DNA of 53,184 nt from the NCBI RefSeq assembly GCF_016598475.1, contig NZ_JAEMUX010000061.1:1-53184 (forward strand), given 5' to 3'. The translations under genes were made by a program, and so were the position numbers. Position 1 is the stretch's first letter; each line of letters opens with the position of its first letter. The DNA is from Streptomyces adelaidensis. Lineage in GTDB: Bacteria > Actinomycetota > Actinomycetes > Streptomycetales > Streptomycetaceae. Shown here piece by piece: positions 28,629 to 37,082 of this stretch. Below the pieces are notes generated by a model. It ran no database searches. It saw nothing but the letters and a program-made list of their open reading frames with translations, and was not told the origin of the DNA.

Positions 28629-28692
28629 GGCACGTACCGAACGGCCCTCCTACGATCACGAGCACCACAAGTCCTCTTCGGGAGCCCTCTCA

Positions 28693-29916
28693 ATGAAGAC
28701 GATCGACGAACTCCTCGCCGACGGCGTCGCCGGCAAGCGGGTCTTCGTACGCGCCGACCTCAACGTGCCGCTGGAAAACGGCACCGCTACTGCAAAGATC
28801 GCAGACGACGGCCGCATCCGCGCCGTGCTGCCCACCGTGAAGGCGCTGGCCGAGGCAGGCGCCCGGGTCGTCGTCGCCTCCCATCTGGGCCGCCCCAAGG
28901 GCGCTCCGGACCCCGCCTTCACCCTCGCCCCGGCCGCCGCCCGCCTCGGTGAACTCCTGGGCGCCGACGTGGCGTTCGCGACGGACACGGTCGGCGACTC
29001 CGCCACGGCCACGGTCGCGGGCCTCGCCGACGGCCAGGTCGCGGTCGTGGAGAACCTCCGCTTCAACGCCGGCGAGACGTCCAAGGACGACGCCGAGCGC
29101 GCCGCCTTCGCGGACCGGCTGGCCGCCCTCGCCGACGTCTACGTGGGTGACGGCTTCGGCGCCGTCCACCGTAGGCACGCCTCGGTCTTCGACCTCCCGA
29201 CCCGCCTGCCGCACTATGCGGGCCACCTCATCGCCACCGAGGTCGGCGTCCTGAAGAAGCTGACCGAGGACGTCAAGCGCCCCTACGTGGTCGCGCTCGG
29301 CGGCTCCAAGGTCTCCGACAAGCTCGCCGTCATCGACCAGCTGCTCGGCAAGGCCGACCGCATCCTCATCGGCGGCGGCATGGCGTTCACCTTCCTCAAG
29401 GCGAAGGGGTACGAGATCGGCGGCTCCCTGGTCCAGGAGGACCAGCTCGCGGCCGTCACCGAGTACCTGGAGCGCGCGGAGAAGACCGGCGTCGAGCTGG
29501 TCCTGCCCGTCGACGCCGTGGTCGCCCCCGCGTTCCCGGACCTGAAGAGCAAGGCTCCGGCCCACCCCACCGATGTCGCCGCGGACGCCATCCCGGCCGA
29601 CCAGATGGGTCTCGACATCGGTCCGGAGACCCACAAGCTGTATGCCTCGAAGATCACCGACGCCGCCACCGTCTTCTGGAACGGCCCGATGGGCGTCTTC
29701 GAGCACCCCGATTTCGCCGAGGGCACCAAGGCGGTCGCCCAGGCACTCCTCGACTCCGAGGCCTTCACGGTCGTCGGCGGCGGCGACTCCGCCGCGGCCG
29801 TGCGGATCCTGGGCTTCGACGAGAACGCGTTCGGCCACATCTCGACCGGTGGCGGCGCCTCCCTCGAGTACCTGGAGGGCAAGACGCTCCCCGGCCTCGC
29901 CGCACTTAAGGACTGA
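28693..29916 (+). CDS. pgk: Phosphoglycerate kinase
   Basis: The 407-residue enzyme transfers the acyl phosphate of 1,3-bisphosphoglycerate to ADP. Motifs include KRVFVRADLNVPLENG at the N-terminus, VVASHLGRPKG, VENLRFNAGE, the hinge region VALGGSKVSDKL and the nucleotide-binding FTVVGGGDSAAAVRILG. Length is normal. The ATG at 28693 follows GGGAG; six bases after its stop tpiA begins, so pgk and tpiA form an operon. Confidence 0.98.
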   Translation: MKTIDELLADGVAGKRVFVRADLNVPLENGTATAKIADDGRIRAVLPTVKALAEAGARVVVASHLGRPKGAPDPAFTLAPAAARLGELLGADVAFATDTVGDSATATVAGLADGQVAVVENLRFNAGETSKDDAERAAFADRLAALADVYVGDGFGAVHRRHASVFDLPTRLPHYAGHLIATEVGVLKKLTEDVKRPYVVALGGSKVSDKLAVIDQLLGKADRILIGGGMAFTFLKAKGYEIGGSLVQEDQLAAVTEYLERAEKTGVELVLPVDAVVAPAFPDLKSKAPAHPTDVAADAIPADQMGLDIGPETHKLYASKITDAATVFWNGPMGVFEHPDFAEGTKAVAQALLDSEAFTVVGGGDSAAAVRILGFDENAFGHISTGGGASLEYLEGKTLPGLAALKD

Positions 29917-29922
29917 CCCTCA

Positions 29923-30711
29923 ATGACTGCTGCTGAAAAAGGCCGCCTGCCGCTGATGGCGGGCAACTGGAAGATGAACCTCAACCACCTCGAGGCCATC
30001 GCCCACGTCCAGAAGCTCGCCTTCGCCCTCGCCGACAAGGACTACGAGGCCTGTGAGGTCGCGGTCCTGCCGCCCTTCACCGACCTGCGCTCCGTCCAGA
30101 CCATGGTCGAAGGCGACAAGCTCAAGATCAAGTACGGCGCCCAGGACGTCTCGGCGCACGACTCCGGCGCCTACACCGGCGAGATCTCCGGCCCGATGCT
30201 GACCAAGCTCAAGTGCACCTTCGTGGCGATCGGCCACTCCGAGCGCCGCCAGTACCACAACGAGACCGACGAGCTCGTCAACGCCAAGGTCAAGAACGCC
30301 TTCAAGTACGGCCTCACCCCGATCCTGTGCGTCGGCGAGGAGCTGGACGTCCGCGAGGCGGGCAACCACGTCTCCCACACCCTCGCCCAGGTCGAGGGCG
30401 GCCTGAAGGACGTCCCGGCCGAGCACGCCGAGACCATCGTGATCGCCTACGAGCCCGTCTGGGCCATCGGCACCGGCAAGGTCTGCGGCGCCGGGGACGC
30501 CCAGGAGGTCTGCGCGGCCATCCGCGGCAAGCTCGCCGACCTGTACTCCCAGGAGACCGCCGACCAGATCCGCATCCAGTACGGCGGCTCCGTCAAGGCC
30601 GGCAACGTCGCCGAGATCATGGCCCAGCCCGACATCGACGGCGCCCTCGTCGGCGGCGCGTCGCTGGACACGGACGAGTTCGTCAAGATCGTGCGCTTCC
30701 GGGACCAGTAA
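29923..30711 (+). CDS. tpiA: Triosephosphate isomerase
   Basis: The 262-residue enzyme interconverts dihydroxyacetone phosphate and glyceraldehyde-3-phosphate. The catalytic Lys is in MAGNWKMN, the electrophilic His in FVAIGHSERRQY, the base Glu in IAYEPVWAIGTGK with its mobile loop, and the phosphate-binding IQYGGSVKAGN and GGASL are present. It lies directly behind pgk. Dihydroxyacetone phosphate is also the expected substrate of the GriI-type enzyme encoded 19 kb downstream. Confidence 0.98.
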   Translation: MTAAEKGRLPLMAGNWKMNLNHLEAIAHVQKLAFALADKDYEACEVAVLPPFTDLRSVQTMVEGDKLKIKYGAQDVSAHDSGAYTGEISGPMLTKLKCTFVAIGHSERRQYHNETDELVNAKVKNAFKYGLTPILCVGEELDVREAGNHVSHTLAQVEGGLKDVPAEHAETIVIAYEPVWAIGTGKVCGAGDAQEVCAAIRGKLADLYSQETADQIRIQYGGSVKAGNVAEIMAQPDIDGALVGGASLDTDEFVKIVRFRDQ

Positions 30712-30806
30712 GTAGGCCGTGGGCGCGATACGTCGTACTCTTGCGGGGGTCAGCACCAGGTGCCGGCCCCCGTCGTCCATCAGAATCCGAGGAAGTTGGT
30801 CCAGCC

Positions 30807-31043
30807 GTGGTTATGGGGTTCTCGATCGCCCTGGTCGTCTTCAGCCTGCTGATGATGCTGCTGGTGCTGATGCACAAGGGCAAGGGTGGCGGCCTCTCCG
30901 ACATGTTCGGTGGCGGTATGCAGTCGTCCGTCGGTGGCTCCTCGGTCGCCGAGCGCAACCTGGACCGGATCACCGTCGTGGTCGGTCTGTTGTGGTTCGC
31001 GTGCATTGTCGTACTCGGCATCCTGATGAAGGTCAACAACTGA
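30807..31043 (+). CDS. secG: Preprotein translocase subunit SecG
   Basis: This 78-residue protein has two membrane helices, GFSIALVVFSLLMMLLVLM and ITVVVGLLWFACIVVLGIL, flanking the conserved KGKGGGLSDMFGGG loop of SecG. SecG assists SecYEG-mediated export. The GTG at 30807 has GAGGAAG eleven bases upstream; an ATG two codons later is equally possible. The gap-pgk-tpiA-secG order is the usual one in actinobacteria. Confidence 0.95.
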   Translation: MVMGFSIALVVFSLLMMLLVLMHKGKGGGLSDMFGGGMQSSVGGSSVAERNLDRITVVVGLLWFACIVVLGILMKVNN

Positions 31044-31194
31044 CTGGCGTCACGGACGCACCATTCCGCACGTAAAGCCCCATGCTGGGTACGCGACTTC
31101 GAGCGCGGCCTATCATGGGGCTTGCGTCTGTGAGCGGGATGTAACTCCAATCACTGGACGCGCGTTGGGCCTTACGTAGACTGAGGCGCTCGCA

Positions 31195-31221
31195 GCGAAG
31201 CGAAACGCCGACTCGCTTCGC
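31195..31221 (+). promoter_or_regulatory. Hairpin in the leader of the rbpA-family gene
   Basis: GCGAAGCG and CGCTTCGC pair perfectly across an 11-base loop, ending 27 bases before the start codon. TTGGGC ... TAGACT just upstream (near 31164-31181) may be the promoter, although its spacing is poor. Confidence 0.35.
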
Positions 31222-31248
31222 CGCACCATTACGCAGGGAGTTACGACC

Positions 31249-31584
31249 GTGGCAAGTGGCAACGCGATCCGAGGAAGCCGGGTCGGGGCGGGGCCGATGG
31301 GCGAGGCCGAGCGCGGCGAGTCCGCCCCCCGGCTGCGCATCTCCTTCTGGTGCTCCAACGGGCACGAGACCCAGCCCAGCTTCGCCAGCGACGCGCAGGT
31401 CCCCGACACCTGGGACTGCCCGCGCTGCGGCTTCCCCGCCGGACAGGACCGGGACAACCCGCCGGACCCACCGCGCACCGAGCCCTACAAGACGCACCTC
31501 GCCTATGTGCGGGAGCGGCGCAGCGACGCGGACGGCGAGGCGATCCTCGCCGAGGCGCTCGCCAAACTGCGGGGTGAGATCTAG
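31249..31584 (+). CDS. rbpA: RbpA-family RNA polymerase-binding protein
   Basis: The 111-residue protein has the RbpA arrangement: a basic N-terminal IRGSRVGAGP segment, a central beta domain with a cysteine pair SFWCSNGHETQP and DTWDCPRCGFPAG (zinc-binding type), and a C-terminal THLAYVRERRSDADGEAILAEALAKLR helix like the sigma-interaction domain. RbpA binds the principal sigma factor and core RNA polymerase, helps open promoters and raises rifampicin tolerance. The best-known Streptomyces RbpA, as I recall it, is encoded elsewhere with a somewhat different sequence, so this could be the paralogue of the pair; the symbol names the family. The start is GTG 31249. Confidence 0.8.
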   Translation: MASGNAIRGSRVGAGPMGEAERGESAPRLRISFWCSNGHETQPSFASDAQVPDTWDCPRCGFPAGQDRDNPPDPPRTEPYKTHLAYVRERRSDADGEAILAEALAKLRGEI

Positions 31585-31593
31585 GAGTTGACA

Positions 31594-31622
31594 CCGGCCG
31601 GGCACCCAGGGTGCCTGGCCGG
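31594..31622 (+). terminator. Terminator after the rbpA-family gene
   Basis: 12-bp stem CCGGCCGGGCAC / GTGCCTGGCCGG (one G-U-compatible mismatch) with a 5-base loop, ten bases past the stop. Confidence 0.75.
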
Positions 31623-31692
31623 ACGCGTTCGGGGCGGGGCCGGACGCGGTAGGAGCCGGGTGGCTCACGATTCCCGCGTTTTTCATTTCTCC

Positions 31693-31749
31693 GCTGGTCA
31701 GATCGATTGCCAGGCGTATTGCCAGGTTGCTGGTCAGGTCGATTGTCAG
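31693..31749 (+). promoter_or_regulatory. 21-bp direct repeats upstream of an MFS gene
   Basis: GCTGGTCAGATCGATTGCCAG at 31693-31713 recurs as GCTGGTCAGGTCGATTGTCAG at 31729-31749 (two mismatches, 36-bp period), with a partial ATTGCCAG between. The stretch is AT-richer than its surroundings and ends 54 bases before the MFS start, so an operator/promoter is likely. Confidence 0.5.
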
Positions 31750-31802
31750 TGGTGCCCTCTACGGTTTGTGCATCGACGAATCGTGCGGGGGGACACGTGA
31801 CC

Positions 31803-33032
31803 ATGACCGGGGGTTTCGGGCGGCTGCGGAGTGCCGCGGTGTTGTCGAGCTTCGGGGACGCACTGCGTACGGCCGCGCTGCCGCTGCTCGCGGTGACGCT
31901 GACGGATGAGCCGCTGCTCGTCGCGGCGGTCACGGCCTGCGGTTATCTGCCATGGCTGGTGTTCGGGCTGCTCGGCGGGGCCGTCGCCGACCGGGTGGAC
32001 CAGCGGCGGGCCATGTGGGTCGTGGACGTTGGGCGCGGTCTGCTGGTGGCGGGCTTCGCGGTCGCCGTGGCGCTCGGCCATGCCTCGATCGGCCTGCTGA
32101 TCGCGCTGGCCTTCGCACTGACCACACTCCAGACGCTCTTCGACAACGCGGCGACGGCACTGCTGCCCGCCGTGGTGGACCGCGACGCGCTGGGCGGCGC
32201 CAACGCCCGGCTGCTGACCGGGCAGCGGATGGCCGGAGGTCTGGTCGCCGGGCCCCTCGTCCCGCTGCTCCTCGCCGCCGGGGCCGCCGTCCCCTTCGCG
32301 GCCGACGCCGTGACCTTTCTGGTGGCCGCCGCGCTGGTGGCGTCGCTGAAGGTCGCCCTGCCCGAGCGGGAGCCGAGACCTGAGGGCAGCACCGTGCGCG
32401 CGGAGATCGCCGCCGGGTTGCGGGCGCTGTGGCGGGACCTGCCCCTGCGCGGGCTGTGCGCCGCGACCGCGCTGTGCAATGTGGGCATGGGCGCCCTCAT
32501 CGCCACGCTGGTCCTAATGGTGACCGACTGGCTGGACGCGGGCACCACCGGGTTCGCGGCGGCGATGACCGCGTACACGGTCGGCAGCCTCGCCGGGGGA
32601 GTGGTGAACGGGCGGCTGGTGGCCCGCGCCGGGCGGGTGCGTGCCGTGCTGCTGGCCGGTGTGGTGCAGATCGGGGCGCTGGTCGTGATGGGCTCGGTGC
32701 GCGGTCTGGCGGCGCTGGTGGCGAGCCTGGCCGTCTTCGGCGCCATGGGGATGGTGTGGAACATCAACACCACGACCCTGATGCAGCAGCGGACCCCCGC
32801 CGAGCTGCTCGGCCGGGTCAGCTCCGCCTTCCGGACCCTCGGGGTGGCCGGGGCGCCCCTGGGCGCACTGCTGGGCGGCGGCGTCGTCACGGCCTGGGGG
32901 CCGAACACCCCGGCCCTGCTCGCCGCCGCTTTCTTCGCCCTGTCCGTCGCCGCGCTGATACCGGCGCTCAAAGTGGACGTATCTGTTGTTGAGCCGGACG
33001 ACGACCCGACGACAGCTCGTGTTCCGTTGTGA
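31803..33032 (+). CDS. MFS transporter, enterobactin exporter-like (MFS_3 type)
   Basis: The 409-residue membrane protein has about 12 hydrophobic segments, starting FGRLRSAAVLSSFGDALRTAALPLLAVTLT, with the loop 2-3 motif GGAVADRVDQRRAMWV and TLFDNAATALLPAVVDRDALGGANARL. These are typical of the MFS_3/EntS-like drug and siderophore exporters. The substrate is unknown. ATG 31803 has GGGGGA nine bases upstream; the GTG two codons earlier has too little spacing. It sits between the rbpA-family gene and pgi and is absent from the core order I recall, so it may be an accessory insertion with its own regulated promoter. Confidence 0.88.
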   Translation: MTGGFGRLRSAAVLSSFGDALRTAALPLLAVTLTDEPLLVAAVTACGYLPWLVFGLLGGAVADRVDQRRAMWVVDVGRGLLVAGFAVAVALGHASIGLLIALAFALTTLQTLFDNAATALLPAVVDRDALGGANARLLTGQRMAGGLVAGPLVPLLLAAGAAVPFAADAVTFLVAAALVASLKVALPEREPRPEGSTVRAEIAAGLRALWRDLPLRGLCAATALCNVGMGALIATLVLMVTDWLDAGTTGFAAAMTAYTVGSLAGGVVNGRLVARAGRVRAVLLAGVVQIGALVVMGSVRGLAALVASLAVFGAMGMVWNINTTTLMQQRTPAELLGRVSSAFRTLGVAGAPLGALLGGGVVTAWGPNTPALLAAAFFALSVAALIPALKVDVSVVEPDDDPTTARVPL

Positions 33033-33103
33033 TCAATTAGGTTGGACCGGCAGCGGGGCAAGGTACAGGCAGGACCAGGTAGGAAAGAAGGCTGAAGTCC
33101 CAG

Positions 33104-34759
33104 ATGAACGCAGAAAGCCGTACCAGGCTCAACCAGACTCCCGAGTGGACCGCGCTGGCCGAGCACCGGGAGCAGCTGGGCGAGGTGCAGTTGCGCGAAC
33201 TGTTCGCGTCCGACCCGGGGCGCGGCGCCGGGTACACGCTGGAGGTCGGCGATCTGCACGTCGACTACTCCAAGCACCTGATCACCGACGACACGCTGCG
33301 GCTGCTGCGCGAGCTGGCCGCCGCGACCGACGTGTTCGGGCTGCGGGACGCCATGTTCCGCGGCGAGAAGATCAACACCACCGAGGACCGCGCCGTCCTG
33401 CACACCGCACTGCGCGCCCCGCGCGACGCGATGATCGAGGTCGACGGCGAGAACGTCGTGCCGGCTGTGCACGCCGTCCTCGACAAGATGACCGCCTTCG
33501 CCGAGCGGGTCCGCTCCGGCGCGTGGACCGGTCACACCGGCCGGCGCATCAAGAACATCGTCAACATCGGCATCGGCGGCTCCGACCTGGGCCCGGCGAT
33601 GGCGTACGAGGTGCTGCGGTCCTACACCGACCGCGATCTGACCGTCCGTTTCGTGTCGAACGTGGACGGGGCCGACCTGCACGAGGCGGTACGGGATCTG
33701 GACGCGGCGGAGACGCTGTTCGTCATCGCCTCGAAGACGTTCACCACGATCGAGACGATCAGCAACGCGACCTCGGCGCGGGACTGGCTGCTCACGGAGC
33801 TGAAGGCCGGCTCCGACGCCGTCGCCAAGCACTTCGTCGCGCTGTCCACGAACGCCGGGAAGGTCTCGGACTTCGGCATCGACACGACCAACATGTTCGA
33901 GTTCTGGGACTGGGTCGGCGGGCGGTACTCCTACGACTCGGCGATCGGTCTGTCGCTGATGATCGCGATCGGTCCGGACCGCTTCCGGGAGATGCTCGAC
34001 GGGTTCCACATCGTCGACGAGCACTTCCGTACGGCGCCCGCCGAGTCCAATGTGCCGCTCCTGCTGGGCCTGTTGGGCATCTGGTACGGCAACTTCCACG
34101 ACGCGCAGTCGCACGCGGTGCTGCCGTACAGCCACTACCTGTCCAAGTTCACGGCGTACTTGCAGCAGCTGGACATGGAGTCCAACGGCAAGTATGTGGG
34201 CCGGGACGGGGTGCCGGTGGAGTGGCAGACGGGGCCGGTGGTGTGGGGCACGCCGGGGACCAACGGGCAGCACGCGTACTACCAGCTGATCCACCAGGGC
34301 ACGAAGCTGATCCCGGCGGACTTCATCGGCTTCGCCGAGCCGGTCGCCGAGCTCGGTGAACAGCTCAAGGCCCAGCACGATCTGCTGATGGCCAACTTCT
34401 TCGCCCAGACCCAGGCGCTGGCCTTCGGCAAGACGCCGGACGAGGTACGGGCCGAGGGCGTGCCGGAGGAGCTGGTGCCGCACAAGACGTTCCAGGGCAA
34501 CCACCCGACGACCACGATCCTGTCCAAGGAGCTGACCCCGTCGGTCCTCGGGCAGCTGATCGCGCTGTACGAGCACAAGGTGTTCGTCCAGGGCGCGGTC
34601 TGGAACATCGACTCCTTCGACCAGTGGGGTGTCGAGCTGGGCAAGGTCCTCGCCAAGCGGGTGGAGCCGGCGCTGACGGAGGGGGCCGAGGTACCGGGGC
34701 TCGACGGGTCCACGAAGGCGCTGGTCGCCAAGTACCGGGAGCTGCGCGGCAGGCGGTAG
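33104..34759 (+). CDS. pgi: Glucose-6-phosphate isomerase
   Basis: The 551-residue enzyme interconverts glucose-6-phosphate and fructose-6-phosphate. It has the PGI signatures NIGIGGSDLGPAMAYEVL, FEFWDWVGGRYSYDSAIGLS, the conserved QLDMESNGKYV and QGAVWNIDSFDQWGVELGK with the catalytic Lys. Length is normal. GGAAAGAAGG precedes the ATG. It converges with the last gene of the biosynthetic island, with only eight bases between stops and no visible terminator. Confidence 0.97.
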   Translation: MNAESRTRLNQTPEWTALAEHREQLGEVQLRELFASDPGRGAGYTLEVGDLHVDYSKHLITDDTLRLLRELAAATDVFGLRDAMFRGEKINTTEDRAVLHTALRAPRDAMIEVDGENVVPAVHAVLDKMTAFAERVRSGAWTGHTGRRIKNIVNIGIGGSDLGPAMAYEVLRSYTDRDLTVRFVSNVDGADLHEAVRDLDAAETLFVIASKTFTTIETISNATSARDWLLTELKAGSDAVAKHFVALSTNAGKVSDFGIDTTNMFEFWDWVGGRYSYDSAIGLSLMIAIGPDRFREMLDGFHIVDEHFRTAPAESNVPLLLGLLGIWYGNFHDAQSHAVLPYSHYLSKFTAYLQQLDMESNGKYVGRDGVPVEWQTGPVVWGTPGTNGQHAYYQLIHQGTKLIPADFIGFAEPVAELGEQLKAQHDLLMANFFAQTQALAFGKTPDEVRAEGVPEELVPHKTFQGNHPTTTILSKELTPSVLGQLIALYEHKVFVQGAVWNIDSFDQWGVELGKVLAKRVEPALTEGAEVPGLDGSTKALVAKYRELRGRR

Positions 34760-34767
34760 CCGGGTGG

Positions 34768-35484
34768 TCAGTGGCCCAGGCCGGCGCCGCCGTCGACCGG
34801 GATCACGGCGCCGCGTATGTAGCCCGCGTCGGCGAGGAAGGCCACCGCGTCGGCGACCTCCTCGGGGCGGCCGAGGCGTCCGGCGGGGGTGGTCCGCAGG
34901 AGGTCCCGGCGCTGTTCGGGGGTGAGGGCGCGGCTCATGTCGGTCTCGGTGAGGCCGGGGGCGACGACGTTGCAGGTGATGTCGCGGGCGCCGAGTTCCT
35001 GGGTCAGGGAACGGGCGAAGCCGACCAGGCCGGCCTTGGCCGCCGCGTAGTTGGTCTGGCCGGGGGCGCCGTGCAGGGCGGCCGTGGAGGAGATCAGGAC
35101 GATCCGGCCGTGGCCCGCCCGGAGCATGCCGCGCACCGCGCGCTGGGCGACACGGAAGGCTCCGGTGAGGTTGGTGTCGATGACGGAGGTGAAGTCCGCC
35201 TCGGTCATCCGCACCAGCAGCCGGTCGTGGGCGGCGCCCGCGTTGGCGACCAGGACGGTCACCGGACCGTGCGCCGCCTCGGCCTCCTTGAAGGCCCGGT
35301 CGACCTGTTGACTGTCCGTCACATCGCACCGTACGGCGAGGAGTCCCTCGGACGCGGGTGGCTCATCGCCCCGATAGGTCACCGTGACCTGGTCACCGGC
35401 GGCGGCGAAACGGCGGGCTATGGCCAGTCCGATGCCCCTGTTCCCGCCGGTGACGAAGACCGAACGGGCTGTCGGCTGTGTCAT
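34768..35484 (-). CDS. 3-oxoacyl-ACP reductase (FabG-type ketoreductase) of the biosynthetic island
   Basis: The 238-residue classical SDR has the cofactor motif VTGGNRGIG (residues 11-19), NAG at 81-83, and the catalytic Ser133, Tyr146 and Lys150 in TNYAAAK, ending PVDGGAGLGH. It should reduce the beta-ketoacyl-ACP formed by the cluster's ketosynthase to a beta-hydroxyacyl-ACP using NADPH. It is the last gene of the island's minus-strand operon; its ATG overlaps the preceding exporter stop as ATGA and GGAGAGGGAAG supplies a strong ribosome-binding site. A housekeeping FabG is formally possible, but the coupling makes a pathway role more likely. Confidence 0.85.
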   Translation of the reverse strand: MTQPTARSVFVTGGNRGIGLAIARRFAAAGDQVTVTYRGDEPPASEGLLAVRCDVTDSQQVDRAFKEAEAAHGPVTVLVANAGAAHDRLLVRMTEADFTSVIDTNLTGAFRVAQRAVRGMLRAGHGRIVLISSTAALHGAPGQTNYAAAKAGLVGFARSLTQELGARDITCNVVAPGLTETDMSRALTPEQRRDLLRTTPAGRLGRPEEVADAVAFLADAGYIRGAVIPVDGGAGLGH

Positions 35485-37082
35485 CGGGCTTCCCTCTCCT
35501 TGCTTCCGGTCTCCACCGGCCGGGTGTCCTGTGGTGGTGGCGCCGCCCGGGTGCGCAGGCCCACGACTGCCACGGCGAAACCGACCAGGGCGAGGGCCGC
35601 GACGGTGAGGGTGGCGGCGTACATCGCGTCGAGGAAGGCGCGGTCGGCCGTGGCCGCCAGTTCGGGCAGGCGCAGGGAATCGGCCAGGGCACGGGCGCCC
35701 TCGGCGGAGGTACGGGCCTGGTCCTCGGCGGCCCGCGACAGGCCCCGTGCGGTGCCGGGCAGTTCGGCGGCGGCCATTCGGTCGCGGTAGACGCCGGAGA
35801 GGATCGAACCGGCCGACGCGACGCCCAGGGTGCCGCCGACCTGCCGGGTGACGCTGTTGACGGCGGAGCCGGCGCCCACGAGCTGCGGGGGCACCCCGCG
35901 CATCATCACCGCCGTGACCGGCGTGCCGACCAGGCCCATCCCGAAGCCCTGGACCCACAGCAGCACGGCGACCACCCAGATCGGGGTCCGCCCGTCGAGC
36001 CACGCGTAGGCGACATAGGTGGCGGCGGTGGCCAGGACTCCGGACGCGACCGTCCAGCGGGCGGTCAGCCGGCGGCTCAGCGCCGGGGAGGCCTGGCTGC
36101 CCAGGACGATGCCGACCGCGGCGGCGATCATGACCATGCCGGCGTCGGCGGGGGAGAGCCCCCGGGGGCCCTGGAGGTAGAAGGCCGCGTAGAACAGGTG
36201 ACCGGCCAGTGCCATGAAGGCGATCAGCAGCACCACGCTGCCGGCCGTGAAGCCGGGCTGCCGGAAGAGCCGCAGGTCCAGGCTGGGCGCCGGGGACCGG
36301 CGCTGGCCGGCGACGAAGACGGCCAGCAGGACGCCGCCCAGCAGCAGGGGCAGGAGCACGTGGGGGCCGTACCAGGTCCGGCCGTTGCCGAGTTCGATGA
36401 TGCCGTAGACCACGCCGCCCAGGCCGAGCACCGACAGGGCGAGACCCGGTAGGTCGAGGACGCGGCGGCGGGAACCGCCCAGGTCGGGGACGACGGCCAC
36501 GACCGCCAGCAGGCACAGGGCGACGATCGGCACGTTGACCAGGAACACCGAACCCCACCAGAAGTGACTGAGCAGCGCCCCGCCCGCGACCGGGCCGACG
36601 GCCACGCCGAGACCGCTCGACGAGCTCCAGATCGCGATCGCCCGGGTGCGTTTCTCCTCCGGAGTGCTCTGCACGATGACCGTCAGCGTCGCGGGCATCA
36701 GCAGACCGCTGCCCGCGCCCATGAAGGCGCGCGCCACGATCAGCCACGCCGGACTGTCCACGAACGCGCCCGCGCCGGAGGCCACGCCGATCAGCGCGAG
36801 CCCGGCGAGGAGCGTGTTCCGGGGGCCGAACCGGTCGGCCAGCGCGCCGCCCGCGAAGAGGGTGCCGGCGACGACCAGGGTGTAGGCGCTCGCCACCCAT
36901 TCCAGTTCGCCGGGGGTCGCGCCCAGACCGTCCACCGGGTCGGCGAGCGTGGTGACGGCGACATTGAGGATCGAGGTGTCCAGCCAGATCAGCATCTGCG
37001 CGCAGACCACGACCACGAGGACGGGCCAGGAACGGGACGGCGTCGCCGCCGGGTTCTCCGTCGTCCGGCTCACGGTGCTCAC
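35481..37082 (-). CDS. MFS exporter, DHA2 (EmrB/QacA) family, 14 helices
   Basis: The 533-residue protein begins VSTVSRTTENPAATPSRSW at a GTG overlapping the preceding stop (GTGA). Motifs of the DHA2 drug:H+ antiporters are visible: LDTSILNVAVTTLA in helix 1, GGALADRFGPRNTLL in loop 2-3, and AIWSSSSGLGVAVGPVAGGALL in helix 5. The length and number of hydrophobic segments fit 14 helices. Its place inside the translationally coupled biosynthetic operon suggests it exports the pathway product or protects the cell from it or a diazo intermediate. The long upstream in-frame extension is coding sequence of the neighbouring lyase gene and was rejected. Confidence 0.9.
   Translation of the reverse strand: MSTVSRTTENPAATPSRSWPVLVVVVCAQMLIWLDTSILNVAVTTLADPVDGLGATPGELEWVASAYTLVVAGTLFAGGALADRFGPRNTLLAGLALIGVASGAGAFVDSPAWLIVARAFMGAGSGLLMPATLTVIVQSTPEEKRTRAIAIWSSSSGLGVAVGPVAGGALLSHFWWGSVFLVNVPIVALCLLAVVAVVPDLGGSRRRVLDLPGLALSVLGLGGVVYGIIELGNGRTWYGPHVLLPLLLGGVLLAVFVAGQRRSPAPSLDLRLFRQPGFTAGSVVLLIAFMALAGHLFYAAFYLQGPRGLSPADAGMVMIAAAVGIVLGSQASPALSRRLTARWTVASGVLATAATYVAYAWLDGRTPIWVVAVLLWVQGFGMGLVGTPVTAVMMRGVPPQLVGAGSAVNSVTRQVGGTLGVASAGSILSGVYRDRMAAAELPGTARGLSRAAEDQARTSAEGARALADSLRLPELAATADRAFLDAMYAATLTVAALALVGFAVAVVGLRTRAAPPPQDTRPVETGSKEREAR

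Noticed and set aside
31943..35329. Minus-strand open frame of 1128 codons across the MFS exporter and pgi
   Set aside because: It runs antisense through two well-supported genes and then into the ketoreductase in the wrong frame; only GC-rich codon bias keeps it open.
34768..35484. Treating the ketoreductase as part of the pgi transcription unit
   Set aside because: It is on the opposite strand, and its start overlaps the exporter stop in the biosynthetic operon.
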